64,000 nt of DNA from Vermamoeba vermiformis (lineage: Eukaryota > Tubulinea > Echinamoebida): assembly GCA_045837725.1 (NCBI GenBank), contig JBEWZL010000030.1, positions 186,001 to 250,000 on the forward strand, read 5' to 3'. Position 1 is the stretch's first letter. The number at the start of each line of letters is the position of its first letter. The translations under genes were made by a program, and so were the position numbers. Below the pieces are notes generated by a model. It did not search any database. It was not told the DNA's origin and was given only the letters and a program-made list of their open reading frames with translations. Positions 21,522-36,272 of the stretch are shown here, piece by piece.

Positions 21522-24500
21522 ATGAGTAATCCGCATAGCTATAACTCCTCAGTAAGTAGTTTTTGCTAGACCTAATTACAATTCCATTTTATACATTCGA
21601 TGGGCTGTTTATTTCTGTAATTGATACTAAATTTTTTACCATCCAATTTTTTTGTTCTTGATTTACGCCAGGCCATTCTTTCTAACGCGATGGCTGCGGT
21701 ATTTAAATGAAATCAACCCATCAAAACGCTCATTATTCCAATGTTTATTATTAAAGGTCTCAGATCGGCTATTTGCTTCTCGGCTTAGTCGCATTAATCA
21801 ATTTTTAATTTTCTCCTAAATATTTTGAATTTATTTTAAAACCACAATAAAGACGCACTCAAGTGGCGCTAAATTAATATTGTGTTCTTCCATTTAAAGA
21901 GCGTGTGTTTGACTGACACGCACTCTTTTTCACACCTTTTTTACCACTTCCAACCACAGCGAGCAGACACTAATGCGAATTGTTGTGATAGGTGCCTCAA
22001 GGAGTCAATCCAAATGCTGTCTTCTCCAGCATGTCGCCTGGCATGGGACAGATGGCCAGCAACGGCGCGGTGTCTCAGAACTACCAGCAGAACATGCATC
22101 AACAGCACTATCCGCAACAACAACAACAGCAACACAACTATTACAGCGCTCCTCCTCAGACCATGCACCAGCAGCAGCACTATCAGCAGAGCCACATGAC
22201 TGCCCCCGTGCAACAGCAGCACTATCAATACACGCCACAACAACAGCAGTACTTGCAGCAGCAGCAACAAATGCGCATGCAGTCTGCGCCCTCGCCGCAA
22301 CAGAGCTACGTGCCCAATCCTGCCTACAGAGCTGCACCCATGGCACCGCGCATGGCTCAGAGCCCCGTGTCCTACTCGCCACAGACACCTGTCGGACGGG
22401 GCTATCAATACTCACAGCCGCAGACACCCATCAGTCCCTACACGCCTCAGTCTGCTGGCTATTCGTCGTACCAGTCTACACCCTCGACTGGAGGGCGCGG
22501 ACGTGGTCGTGGACGAGGTCGCGGCAGAGGTCGTGGCAAAGCAGCAGCGAGCCGTCGTGATCTGGAGGACGAAGAAGAGGATGAAGAAGAAGAGATTGAG
22601 CCGAGCGAAGAGAGTGACGTCGAAGAGGAAGAGTGGCACGCTGAAGAAGAAGAAGATGACGACGATGGCGAGGGTGAGAAGAAAGAAACACCTGCAGTGA
22701 CGCAATCCAAGAACTTGTTGAATGCATTCGAACAACAGCTGCAGCAGTTGATGGACCCTGATGCATTCCCCGAGATTGTGGACAAGATTCTCGATCACAG
22801 ACCTCGTCCTGAAGCTGCCGATGAGGAAGTGGTTGAAGATGGCAAGCATCAGGATGCCTTCGAGTACTTGGTCAAGTGGCGCGGTCGATCGTACATTCAC
22901 ATTGAGTGGGTGGAGGCTGATGTCATCCGTGAAGAAGGTCAAGGTGGTCGTGCCAAGCTGCTCAAGTACTGGAAACGTCGCGAGAAGAGTAAGTGTCGCT
23001 TGATACATGCCACGCGTGCTGATTGTGTTGCACCACAGATCGCGTGCAAGATGAGAACCAGGACAACAAGAGTCACATCGACTCGGATTGGATTGAGGTC
23101 GATCGTATATTGGCCTCGCGCGATGTCTACATTAAGAAAGAGGGTGGTACGTACTTGCTGTGATTGCTGCAGTGTCTCTAACCGCCGTTCAGAAACACCG
23201 ACGATGACACGTGTCTACTTGGTGAAGTGGTGCTCATTGCCTTATATGGAATCTAGCTGGGAGACAGCAGAGGACATCAAAGACGATCAAAAGATTGAAG
23301 ACTTTGTGCGCTTCAACACCGTCAAGCCTGCGGTAAGTACCAGTTTGAGTCGTTGTCACGCGACATTAACGCTGCTGCGTAGGTCCCCCAACAGCCCAAG
23401 ACAGAGTGGCACCGCTACGAGAAGTCGCCACAATTCCGCGGTGGTCACGAGCTGCGTCAATATCAGCTCGAAGGTCTGAACTGGCTGTCATTCTGCTGGC
23501 TCAATCGTCGCGGCTGCATTCTCGCCGATGAAATGGGTCTCGGCAAGACGGTGCAAGCGACGTCATTCTTGAATCACCTCTTCACCACCGAGTCCATTCC
23601 CGGTCCGTTCTTGGTGATAGTGCCGCTCAGCACACTGATTCACTGGCAGCGCGAGATTGAGACCTGGACCGAGATGAATGTCGTGGTCTATCAGGGCAAC
23701 AAGCCCAATCGCACGTGCATTCGCGAGTTCGAGTTCTTCTATCCAGGCACGAGCACGATCAAGTTCAATGTGCTGCTCACTACCTTTGAGATGTTGTTAG
23801 CCGAGGACTGGAACGATCTCGCCAAGATTGAGTGGAAAGTGGTGGTGATTGACGAGGCACAACGCCTCAAGAATCAGAACTCAAAGTTGTTGCAGAACTT
23901 GCGCTACTTCAACTTTGATCACCGCGTGTTGCTCACAGGTACCCCCATTCAGAACAACACGGGTGAATTGTGGACGCTGTTGAACTTTATTGAACCGACC
24001 AAGTTTGCCTCCAAAGAAGAGTTCTTGGCCGAGTTTGGCAATCTGCAAGATGCCGCCCAAGTGGAGAAGTTGCACTTGTTGTTGCGTCCTCACTTACTGC
24101 GCAGGTGTGTAGCTAGCGGTTGTGTGCAGTGAGCGGTACTGACTCGTTGTTGCAGATTGAAAGAAGATGTCGAGAAGTCCATTCCACCCAAAGAAGAGAC
24201 GATCATTGAAGTGGAGATGTCGCTGTTGCAGAAACAATACTACAAGGCCATATTGACTGGCAACCGATCCTTCTTGAACAAGGGCCTCAACAGCAAGAAC
24301 GTGCCCAATCTGCTCAACATTATGATGGTACGCACCACACACACACTCGAGTGTTCATTGTATCGCTACTAATGCTGTGGTCAGGAACTGCGCAAGGTGT
24401 GCAATCATCCCTATCTCGTGCGCGGCTGCGAGGAGAAGGACACGCTGAGCATGAACGATCAGGCCTATTACAAGCGACTCGTTGAGACCTCTGCCAAGCT

Positions 24501-27500
24501 GATTCTGCTCGACAAGCTGTTGCCCAAGATCCGCGCTGGTGGTCACAAAGTGCTCATCTTCTCGCAGATGGTGCGTGTGCTCGACATACTCGAGACCTAT
24601 CTCAAGTCACGTGGCTGGGGCTACGAACGATTGGACGGTTCAGTGCGCGGCAACGACCGTCAGAGTGCGATCGATCGCTTCGGCGATTCCACGCAAGATC
24701 GCTTCGTGTTCTTGCTGTGCACGCGCGCAGGAGGTGTGGGCATCAACTTGGCAGCAGCGAACACGGTGATCATCTACGACAGCGATTGGAATCCGCAGAA
24801 CGACATTCAAGCACAAGCACGCTGTCACCGCATTGGTCAGACACAAGAGGTCAAGGTGTATCGTCTCATCTGCGCCAAGACCTACGAGCGATACATGTTC
24901 GAACAAGCGAGCAAGAAGCTGGGTCTGGATCAAGCAGTGCTCAACAACATGGGTGTGACGTCAGATCCGAGCAAAATGTTGGACAACAAAGAGATTGACA
25001 ATCTGCTCAAGTACGGTGCTTACGATCTGTTCCGCGAGGACGAAAAAGAAGTCACCGAGTACAAAGACGAAGACATCGACAAGATCCTCGAGAGATCTGA
25101 GCGTGTCGTGTGGAATGCCGCGCAGGATGCCAAGGCAGGACCCTCCACCTTCGCCAAGGCTACTTTCGGCTCTGGTACGTCAGTGGACATGGATGCACCG
25201 GACTTCTGGGAGAAAGTGTTGCCCGAAGAGCAGAACGTCAACTGGCTGGTGCGCAAGCTGAACGACGAGAGTGCGCTGAAGAGCACCGACGAGACCAATC
25301 AGTTCATGGAAGTGGCGAGCAAGGTGATGCTCGGTGTGCAGGCCTCGTGGGAGGAAGGACTGAGCGAACAAGCTGGCCAAGACATTGCCATACTCGTGGA
25401 TCTGTTCCGCAGATCTACCAAAGAACCGCGCTTCAACGAGCAGCAGCGACACATGATGGGTGACTGGCTCGATGCCATCGCCAATCCTCGTCGTCGCCGC
25501 AAGCAGCTCTTTGGCTCAGGGCACACACCGAGTCGCGCACAAGTGGAGCGCAAGTTCGAGAAGACCCCCGAGGACGAGAAGTGGTCGCGCGCTGAAAAGA
25601 TTCGCTTCCACCAAGCATTCTTCGCGTACTGCTGCGACACGTGGCTGGTGATCAAAGAGAAGGGCGAGCTGTTCGAGAAGACTTTGGAAGAGATCTACAG
25701 CTACGCCAAGCGATTCTTGGACCGATGTGCTGAGCTCGCAGATGAAGACGACAAGACAGCGTTCCTTCAGTGCGCAGAAGAGCTGCAGCCTCCGAGTGCT
25801 GCGGACATTCAGCTCGACGAACAGGTCAAGAGCGTGGAGGGTGAGCGACAAGTGCTGCACAAGCCCGTCAACGACTCGACTGGTTACAAGAAGATGATGC
25901 GCAAGAAGATGAAGGGCTGGGTGCGTCGTGTGCGCATGATGATGTTGCTGCGTCACGAGATTGAGAGTGTCAAAGATCCATTCCACGAACTCGTCATCCC
26001 TGCACCCTTCAAGGCCCTCACGACTTGGTGGTCGCGCGCTGATGACCGCTCACTGTTGCTCGGCACGTACAAGCACGGCTTCGGCTACTACGAGGACATG
26101 TTGCGCGACAACGAGCTGACCTTCAATCAGCACGTCACTCCACCACCCCCCGCTGACATTCCCGTCACCACCCCTGCACGACCCAAGTCACGTGCTGGCT
26201 TTGGAGGTCAGGGCTCACAATCGCTGGAGGTGCTCAAGGTGTGGACCAATGCCCCGCAAGCTACCAGTGAAGACGCGCTGACCGTGCGCTTCACAGTGAA
26301 GCGAGTGAAGAACGAAGATGCGGAGACCCCCGTGACAGCGAGTGGTGATCTCAGCGCTGAGTGGCCACAATCGCGCTCGCTGGATCAGCACACCAAGACA
26401 CTGATCGAGTCCATCATGAAGATCAGAAAGGCCTATCTTCGTGACAAAGAGCGACAAATGCGCCAGACAGAGAAGATGTCCAAGAAGAAGTTGATGAGCG
26501 ATGCCAAGCGCCGCGAGCGCTACAAGGACTGGTCGAAGCGCGAGGAGAAAGATCTGCGCAATGCCATCATCATGTTCGGCGGTGGCTATTGGGAGGTGTT
26601 GCGCGTGCATGCAGGATTGGAGCACAAAGACGAGGGCCAGATTGAAGAGTACTTCCAGAACTTGATGATCATGTGTCGCTCCATTGTCTCCACCAATCCC
26701 AAGCAACTCACTGGCCAGGACGGTGAGGGCAAGGAGAAAGAAGAGGACGAGGACGAGGAAGAGCTCGACGACAATGACGAGGACGACAAGAACACCGCGC
26801 AGAACACGCAGAGTGCCATGCAATCAGCGGCCTCAATGATGAGTGCTAACAACAGACCCACCGCACCCATCTCAGTCACCATGGCCAAGCGACTCTTGAA
26901 GCGCGTCAAGTTGTTCAGTGATCTGCGCACTCGTGTCTTGACGCACCCTGAGCTCAAGAAGCGCATCGATCAAGCGCGTCAAGGTGAAATGCCTGCGTGG
27001 TGGGTGCCGGGCATGAACGATCTCGCACTCCTCGAGGCAGTGGTCAAGTACGGCCTGGGAGGCAAAGAGCTCTGGGAGGAGTACCTCGCGGATGAGAACT
27101 GTCCGCTCTACTTTGCTGAGACTGGCAAGCCCGTGTATCGCAAGCACAAAGAGAAGTGGCTGCGCGAGTTCTTGGTGGACAGACCTCCCCTCGTCATGCG
27201 CGTCATCTACCTCGCACAGCTCGTGCTGGACCCTGAACACGTGCACGACTACGTGCCCAATCGTCGCTCTTCCAGCTCGTACTTTGACATTCCGCGCGAG
27301 ATTATGACGCGCTCTCAGAGCACCGTGGGCAAACGCAAGCGCGAAGATGGTGAAGAGGGCGACGATGACTTGAGTGTGGAGCCAGTCACCAAGCGCGCAC
27401 GACTCAGCGGCGGTGGTTCACTGCTCAGATTTGCCACGCGTCCCGTACCACGTGACGATGATGGTCACGTGATCTTGCCTGTGACGGCCAAGGGTGCCAC

Positions 27501-28296
27501 CATTCACACCCTGGGCACGGTAGTGTACGACCGAGCTAACTATCATGCACGCAACTATATCTGGCCCGTGGGCTACAAGAGGTACGTACAGTGCATCAGT
27601 CACTGGCTCTTATATTCTCATCATACTTACTCACCGCTCTGCATAGCACGCGTAAATTGCCGAGCATCAAGAACTCAAAGGTCCAAGTCGTATATACGAG
27701 TGAAATTCTCGATGGTGGTGATAGCCCTGCATTTAAAGTCACCCCTGAAGATGCTCCAGAATCAGCAATGACATTTAATACCGCATCCAGAGTGTGGATG
27801 GAGATGCTGAAGAAGATCAAAAAGAAGAATACTATCTCAGTCTCTGGACCTGAGGTAAGTAACACACGGTGTATATATGCAACACCATACTCACGATATT
27901 TAGATGTATGGATTCAGCGACAACACGATTAAGATGCTGATCCAAGAGTTGCCTGATGCGGAGAAGTGCTCCAGCTACATCTGGCAGGACTTTGAAGGTA
28001 CTACTAAAGCGAGACCAAGTACTGCCAACAGTGGCGATGATCAACCCATGGAGGATGATGACGTCAAGCCTGAGGAGGACCAAGACAAAGACGAGAAGAT
28101 GCAAGACGCGCCTCAACATGACAAGCCAGCAGTGAACATCAAACTGAACGTAAATAAGTCTGCAGACTCTAATAACAATAACGCTGATAATGGCACTCAC
28201 AACTCGCAACCTGTCACCCAAGAGGTGGATGCCGGCTTCAGTGCGGACGATTTTGAATCAGACCAACAATTCCCTGATGTGAGCTTCAATTTATAA
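21522..28296 (+). CDS. CHD-type chromatin remodeller with C-terminal FYRN/FYRC domains
   Basis: Nine exons (21522-21551, 21992-22988, 23039-23146, 23193-23332, 23383-24104, 24156-24327, 24385-27581, 27647-27854, 27904-28296) give 1988 residues. The first exon encodes only [10 protein letters not shown] before a 440-bp intron. The N-terminus is Gln/Tyr/Pro-rich, then an (RG)n tract (about 22490-22540) and an acidic block. Two chromodomains follow ([37 protein letters not shown]). The SNF2 motor has [20 protein letters not shown] and the [25 protein letters not shown]-lobe. A SANT/SLIDE-like region ([35 protein letters not shown]) recalls CHD6-9. The C-terminus carries a FYRN unit ([19 protein letters not shown]) and a FYRC unit ending near residue 1890, a pairing otherwise known from MLL, TBRG1 and some JmjC proteins. 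Nucleosome sliding is expected. The FYR attachment is unusual. Confidence 0.92.
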
Positions 28297-28467
28297 ATAC
28301 CACCTCATCATCTGTAATTAATAAAGCACTATTTTTTGTGTTATGAAAGCAGAGACACTTTGCGCGCCTTTTTTTTTCGAAATCACACTTGACCGTTGCA
28401 TAAACGCAAGAGACAGAAACAGCGTTCATTTAGCTAGATAATTGACACACAAGACCATACAAGCACT

Positions 28468-30093
28468 ATGAATAGTCCTGGTGAAGACCTCTCTTTCAGC
28501 GAGACATTCAAAGTTGAGGAAAACCATATTGGTAAGCTGCCTCGATCAGATATTTTGGAACCAGAATTAATTGTAATTGATGATTAATTAAATTAGAGCA
28601 CTACAACCTTCCAAAGGCTGATAGCAGAAAAAGAAAGCGAAGCTTGACAGTGCCTGAATCACCGCGCTTGGCAACCTCGTCGTATGTTCAAATCTCTACT
28701 TTTTTTGCCTTTCTTTTCTTTCGTATTAATGTTACTCTTTATGTGTATAGTCGTATGCGCATTGGTCGCGTAAATACTGAAACTGAAGATCGACCACGAA
28801 AGCGAGCCAAGCTTGCGGACAGCGATGGAGCAGCACACGAGTTGAGCTTGACCATTACTGAGCCATTCAATTTGCTCGTTGATCAACGCGCTCAAATTAA
28901 AGCTTCTATGAAGCGTCAGCGTGAAGAACATGGCTACGAATCTGACAACAAGGGACAAGTGTACGTCCCTCTCTCTGCGCAGATCAAGAAGTGGCAAGAC
29001 AAGACCCCTGAGCGATGGAAACTCAACCCTCGTCCTCGCTCACCACCCTTTCAGCCGCGTTTGACTCAACCTGAGCCGTTTGTATTCCACACTGAACAGC
29101 GTGTGCGCAGTGAGCGGATCAGCCATCGCGGGGAGTCACACGAAGAGCAGCCTGACGAGGACGATGTGTGGCCCAAGCCCCTCACTGAGCCTGTCTCGCC
29201 TCATCTGCGCGTAGATCGTCGAGCACACCGCGAGCACGTAATGGATATGACTGAATATGAACGCCCCGCATTCAACTTCCCACGTTACGTCGCAGTAAGT
29301 GTACAATTGCTAATAGAGTAGCGTGGCTAATCAGTGCCTGCAGCCCAAAGAGTTGACAGTGCCCGAGTCCCCGGCACTGCAGACCAAGATGCGTTGTTCA
29401 TTGCGCGAGTTGATGCGCATGCAACGTCAGCCAGTAGACGACGCACCACCACCCTTCAAGGCACGACCAGTGCCCATGTTTGAAGTGCCTGAGGTGCCGC
29501 CACTGCCCCCTCCACGCCCCCTCACAGAACCAGAACCATTCTTCTTGCGCACTGATCTGCGCGGCGAAGAGATGGCCATGCGACGTGAGATGAAGCGTGA
29601 GGAAGAAGAGCGCGTCAAAAAGAGTCAACAGCAGAGCTTCAAAGCACAGCCCGTGCCCATGGACTCGCCATTCAAGCTTCTGTTGCCCCCGACCCCCAAG
29701 CTGACAGTACCCGAGCCATTCAACTTGCTCAGTGATCAGCGCGGTGCCTTGGCGCAAGAACGATTGAAAGCACGACAAGAGCAAGAGAATTTGCAGCAAC
29801 AAGTGCGTGTCAAGCCATTGGCTATGGCCACTACGCGCAAGATAGTCAAGGCCAAGGCTAAACGACCAGGTCAACCGCTTGCTGACATCACCAATGGACA
29901 AACCCACAGTCGCACACATCTGCTCACTCAAAAGTCCGCGAGCAAGCAATACTTTGATCAGAACGTGCCTGTAACGGCTAGCAAAGCAGTGCACAAGCCC
30001 TTTATGGTATTCCCATCTGTTCAACCACTCACTGAGCCGATTTCTCCTGCTCTTCATACCAAGCGTTCAAGGCGTCTTAACCGCGACTTGTAA
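28468..30093 (+). CDS. TPX2: TPX2-like spindle assembly factor
   Basis: Exons 28468-28531, 28597-28681, 28751-29294 and 29344-30093 encode 480 residues, mostly disordered and basic. A repeated module of the form LT-x-PE-P/S-F/P-x-L-x-T/D-x-R occurs at least seven times (LTVPESPRL, LTEPVSPHL, LTVPESPAL, LTEPEPFFL, LTVPEPFNL, LTEPISPAL). FKARPVPMFEVPEVPP and FKAQPVPM match the FKARP(V/L)P signature of the TPX2 C-terminal domain. TPX2 is a Ran-regulated microtubule nucleator and Aurora A activator. The Aurora-binding N-terminus was not recognised. Compared with animal TPX2 (about 750 residues) it is short and closest in style to the plant and protist family. A CC-T9-CG string lies about 90 bp before the start. 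Confidence 0.75.
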
Positions 30094-30431
30094 TCGCCAC
30101 TGTTAATAGAATCCTTGTAAAATAGTCAAGCCTGCAATTTTAAGTAATTGTAAAGCACAGTAAATACTTTTAATAACAGCCGAAGTCCGTGATGTGTACT
30201 GGCGTTTTGGTGCCTCGTCAGGAGATATGACCTCCAAATTTTGGCCATATGCCCAAAAATATAACCGACACCACTTTTTAGGGCCTGGTAATTTTCTCTT
30301 GTAAGCCTAGAAGCTGCCTCGTGACCACAATATACATCAATTAGCACACATAATTGAAAACTCATTCACATACAGTGGTTGGAAGAGTGCTAGTATTCAC
30401 ATCAACGAAATATAAAAATTAACAATTTAAA
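30094..30431. other. Spacer between TPX2-like gene and GCK-III kinase
   Basis: The 338 bp hold the 3' UTR of the upstream gene and an AT-rich leader. A short minus-strand open frame of 79 codons (30126-30365) has no family motif and no convincing start context. No RNA gene or repeat was seen. Confidence 0.4.
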
Positions 30432-32415
<1,984 letters not shown>

Positions 32416-32938
32416 GTGCGATCTAATGAACCTTGATCTGCCACTGGATGTGCTTAGACTGACTTGTTTGCACTCAGATAATGCGCCCAAATACACAACA
32501 ACACCCTCAACTACCCTTCAAGCACCCCTATTCTCAGCCTATTTAATACCAGCCTAATCAACTTTTAAGACTCTGTTGAATGCAATGCAACAGCTGTCAC
32601 GTCATATAACAGTTCTCTTATATGCCCCTCCTTTATTGTAATATGTATAATAACACCCTCCCATAGTACTCAATCGATTGTATGTTCAACTTTTTTAAAC
32701 CGAAAGACAGAGTCATTAATGCGGTAATTCCTATTTAATCAATAAACGAATGTTATTGTTTAGATCATGGCTAAATACGCTCAAGGCAGCAGGCTCTATT
32801 CAGTCGAGAGACTATCCTGCACTGAACACGCAGCAATGGTAATGAAAACTCGTGTGGATTTGGCATGGACATAAAAACCACGCGCGTCCTCTGAACATTC
32901 CAATCATTTATTTTGCAACGCACACACTACACACAGTG
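32416..32938. other. 3' region of the GCK-III kinase and leader of the CDC50 gene
   Basis: This 523-bp stretch contains two plausible acceptors for a last kinase intron (CACTCAG before 32478 and GTTTAG before 32764) and a 79-bp possible alternative last exon (32764-32842) open in the kinase frame. No independent gene was recognised. Confidence 0.4.
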
Positions 32939-34208
32939 ATGTTGTTCGTTAATAACAAGTCCTCAGCTAAGAAGCCGGAAAGTAAGCGAAGCGTCGGTTG
33001 ATTAATAACCTCCAGTCAATATTCATACTTTGAACTGCAGATACGGCATTTAAACAGCAACGATTAAAGGCGTGGCAACCATTATTGACACCTGGACCTG
33101 TAATCATCTCTTTCTTCGTCATTGGTATTGTTTTTATTCCGATCGGAGCGGTATTGTACACCTTCTCGAATAATGTAAGTGCTCACGTAATATACAACGT
33201 AATTAATTATCTACATAATTACTAAGTGCAGCCGAGCCAATAATAATTTCCATTTCTAATTTTCAAAAATTATTATTTTCAGCTTTATGACAATGCGATA
33301 CGCTATGATGACTTGTGCAACAATACAGTCAACTGCGAGGTCACATTTGAGAACCTCGATTTGAAAGCACCGATCTACATGTACTACAAGCTCGACAATT
33401 TCTATCAAAATCATCGCAGGTACGGTCACCACTGACACGTGACTAGGACAGGGATTAATATACATGTACTCGCTAGATATACGCGCTCACGCAATGACAA
33501 CCAGCTCGCAGGAGTGGTGGTGCAGAATGTCTCTGCGCTCACTGACTGCGAGCCTCGTGCCTCGGTGAATGGCTCGTCAGATGTGAACGACTTTTATCTG
33601 CCCTGCGGTCTCATTGCTTGGTCGCAGTTCAACGACTCATTCGTGCTGCGCGCTGACACCGACAATAGCACTGTGGCGCTGCGCAAGAAGGGTATCGCGT
33701 GGAACTCAGATCTGACCACGCGCTTCAAGAACCCCCCCGCCAACACCCCAGGTGTGCGCGTGGTTGCGGACTTCCAAGACGAGGACTTTGTGGTGTGGAT
33801 GCGCACTGCTGGCATGCCCAACTTCCGCAAGCTGTATCGCATCATCGACCAAGACCTCAAGGGAAATTTCACCGTGTCCATTCGCAACAGTAAGTGACAC
33901 CTGTCTAATTCGAGAGTGCGCTAATGACACGTGTCAAATAACAGACTTCCCTGTGCGCGAGTTCGACGGTGCCAAGTACGTGGTGTTGGCGCAAGTGTCG
34001 TGGATGGGCGGCAAGAATCCGTTCTTGGGCATTGCGTATCTGGTGGTGGGCGGTGTGTGCTTCGTGCTGGGCATTGTCTTCTTGATTGTGCACCTCGTCT
34101 CTGGCCGGTACGTCGTTTGTTCTGCGCCTATTATTGTAATTATTATTGACCTTCTATTCCACTAGCAAATTGGGTGACACTAGCTACTTGAACTGGCAAC
34201 GAAACTGA
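32939..34208 (+). CDS. CDC50/LEM3 (TMEM30) P4-ATPase flippase subunit
   Basis: Six exons (32939-32981, 33041-33174, 33283-33419, 33477-33889, 33945-34107, 34166-34208) give 310 residues. A short cytosolic tail with [16 protein letters not shown] leads into the first membrane span ([20 protein letters not shown]). A long exoplasmic domain follows with paired cysteines, several N-glycosylation sequons (NNT, NVS, NGSS, NDS, NST) and the family string [15 protein letters not shown]. The second span is [26 protein letters not shown], with the conserved GDTSYLNW near the stop. CDC50 proteins chaperone P4-ATPases and are needed for phospholipid flipping and ER exit. Introns 3 and 4 carry TGACACGTGAC (33434) and TGACACGTGTCA (33925-33936). 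Confidence 0.95.
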
Positions 34209-34328
34209 GGCTAGATCTGCTATTTGTACATAAACAACGTTGTATTTAATTCATTAAAGCTACTCTATTAGAGCTCTAAGTCTAATGTCATTTATTATGC
34301 GCTGATAATAATAACACGGCGAGTGGTC

Positions 34329-35619
34329 TTAGTGGTCGAAGGCATTGAGAATGTTCTTGCGCTTGGTGAACTCGTCGAGCTTCTCGTCCTTCAAGGCACT
34401 GGTCAACATGCGAGCAATGCGTTGGCTCTCAGTCTTCACGAAGTCCTTGCCCTTCTCAGCGGCGGTCTTCATCACCTTGACGTAGTACGCAGCGTCCGTC
34501 TTCAAAGTCTCTTCCACGGCAGCGAGAGCAGCTTCAGCCTTGGTGACAACGGCAGCGAGGTCACCTTGAGCGGCAGCAACGAACTCCTTGGCGAGGGCGT
34601 CGAGTGCTTCAACACGACCAGCCAGCTCGCTCAAACGACCCTCTTCAGTGCGTTGAGTGCCCGTCTTTTCGTTCAAATAGGCCACAAAGTCCTTCAATTC
34701 ACGACCAGACTCGTACTTGACGCCAGCCTTGTCGCTCTTGGGGAAGAAGATGAGGGTGGGATAGCCAGTCACGCCGTACTTGGTCGCGAGTTCCTTGTGC
34801 TTGTCCGCATCGACCTTGGCAATGACAACGTGCGAGTCAGGCTTGTAGACATTGGCCAATTTGTCGTAGATGGGAGCGAGGTTCTTGCAGTGACCGCACC
34901 AGGGGGCATAGAACTCAACGAGCACGTCCTTGGAGCTGTCGAGCACGATCTGATCGAAGTTGTCGGGAGTCAAGACAACAACGTTGGAGGGAGGAGTGGA
35001 CAACTTGACACGAGTGCCAGCCTTGCTGTTGATGAAGTTGATAATGTCATCGGGATCACGACCTCCGCTGTATCTAAAGGCAACACAGATTTAGATTGAC
35101 TCTCAGAAAATAATAATATTCTATTTCAGCGCAATTTGAGAAGTGAACAATAATGCAACATGCATGTATCTATGGTACATACTCTTCAGGGGTAGTCGAA
35201 CCCTTGGGGAAGAACTTCAAAGTAGGGAAGCCCTTGACGCCAAATCTGCCTCCAAGATCTTTGTGTTGGTCTGCGTCGACCTTGGCAATGACAACATCAC
35301 CAATCTTGCTGAAGGCATCACTGACCTTTTCGTAGTCCTATTTATCCAGACGTTAATAATTGAAAATATTTTCAGTAAATCTTGATACTTACAGCAGCCA
35401 TTCGTTTGCAGTGACCGCACCCTGCAAAATATTATATCAATATTACTAATATTAAGTACAGCATTAGAAGTACGTACAAGGTGCGTAGAACTTGACGAAG
35501 ACGTTCTTTGAGCCGTCGACAACCGAATCGAAGTCATCAGGAGTGAGCTCCTTAACTGCAGCGACGTAGCATACAGCAGCGGCGAGGACGCAAGCAACGA
35601 GTAAGAGTTGTGGTCTCAT
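34329..35619 (-). CDS. Protein disulfide isomerase with two thioredoxin domains and ERp29 C-domain
   Basis: Minus-strand exons 35478-35619, 35393-35421, 35183-35337 and 34329-35073 encode 356 residues. A signal peptide (MRPQLLLVACVLAAAVCYVAA) is followed by thioredoxin domain a (FYAPWCGHCKRMA, split by introns so that the Trp codon is shared between exons 1 and 2, and exon 2 is only 29 bp). Domain a' has FYAPWCGHCKNLAP. An all-helical ERp29/P5-type D domain closes the protein. This layout matches Dictyostelium PDI1 and plant PDIL2 proteins rather than human P5. The tail ends NAFDH, without a KDEL-type retrieval signal. It oxidises and isomerises disulfides of secretory proteins. The stop lies 121 bp from that of the CDC50 gene, which converges. 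Confidence 0.94.
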
Positions 35620-36008
35620 TGTGTGTTTTGGAAAGATAACAATTCACCCACAAATTTTTTGTTTTTGTGTTGTTTGGATGCCACGTCACGCGTGTAGATC
35701 TAGAAGGCCGCGGAGAAACGCATTAGAGGCAATATAAGGTAGCGTGCTTACTGCGATCATTGTAGCGAGGTAATTGAACAACGCCCAACCACTTACTTGG
35801 ACCTTAATACGTTGATTCACCGCACTGATGATAATAATAAGGATGTATGAGTTGTTAGTACATTGATGTAGATTATAATATATTATAGACCAACTGATTG
35901 ATTCGGAACAAAGCGAGAAACTTTTTGATGAAATCTCACGCCACGGGACTGCACGTCTTTTTTTTGTGTAATCATCATATTATAATACAATAGTTGATCG
36001 TAACAGCC
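35620..36008. promoter_or_regulatory. Divergent spacer between PDI and LYRM4 genes
   Basis: The 389 bp must contain both promoters. It is mixed in composition, with AT-rich microsatellite-like TAATAATAATAA near 35830-35842. No ER-stress element (CCAAT-N9-CCACG type) was recognised next to the PDI gene. Nothing else can be supported. Confidence 0.35.
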
Positions 36009-36272
36009 ATGGCTGAGGCACTGCAGATCTACAAACAACTGCTGCGCGGTGCTCGTCGCTTCAAGAGCTACAACTACCGCGAGTACGTGAAGCGCCGCAC
36101 GATCGAAGAGTTCAAGCAGCACCAACACGAGACTAGGCCTGATATTATAGCACAGTTGTTGAGCAAGGCCAAGCAACAGAATGAGATTGTGCAGCGACAG
36201 TCCTTGATCAACTCACTCTACACGCAAACTGAGACTGTGTTGGAGGTCATGAAGCGCATGAAGCACGTGTAA
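36009..36272 (+). CDS. LYRM4: ISD11/LYRM4, LYR-motif Fe-S assembly factor
   Basis: A single uninterrupted frame of 87 residues. The N-terminal IYKQLLR is the family LYR element with a Tyr-Lys variation. It is followed by ARRFKSYNYREYVKRRTIEEFKQH, which aligns with the ISD11 segment [22 protein letters not shown], and a helical C-half with QRQSLINSLY corresponding to RRQVHIGQLY. ISD11 binds acyl-ACP and stabilises the cysteine desulfurase NFS1 in the mitochondrial matrix. The length agrees with animal ISD11 (91). There is no cleavable presequence, as usual for this family. The next gene, BolA1, converges from 37056 and ends 286 bp away. Confidence 0.9.
   Translation: MAEALQIYKQLLRGARRFKSYNYREYVKRRTIEEFKQHQHETRPDIIAQLLSKAKQQNEIVQRQSLINSLYTQTETVLEVMKRMKHV

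Noticed and set aside
22100-22280. CAG/CAA-rich stretch as a separate repeat element
   Set aside because: It is in-frame Gln-rich coding sequence of the CHD protein, part of its disordered N-terminus.
34323-35099. 258-codon plus-strand open frame over the PDI gene
   Set aside because: The minus frame has two CGHC thioredoxin motifs. The plus frame is a Leu/Val/Gly mirror image.
35830-35842. TAATAATAATAA microsatellite as a regulatory site
   Set aside because: Short AT-rich tract with no repeat elsewhere in a comparable position.
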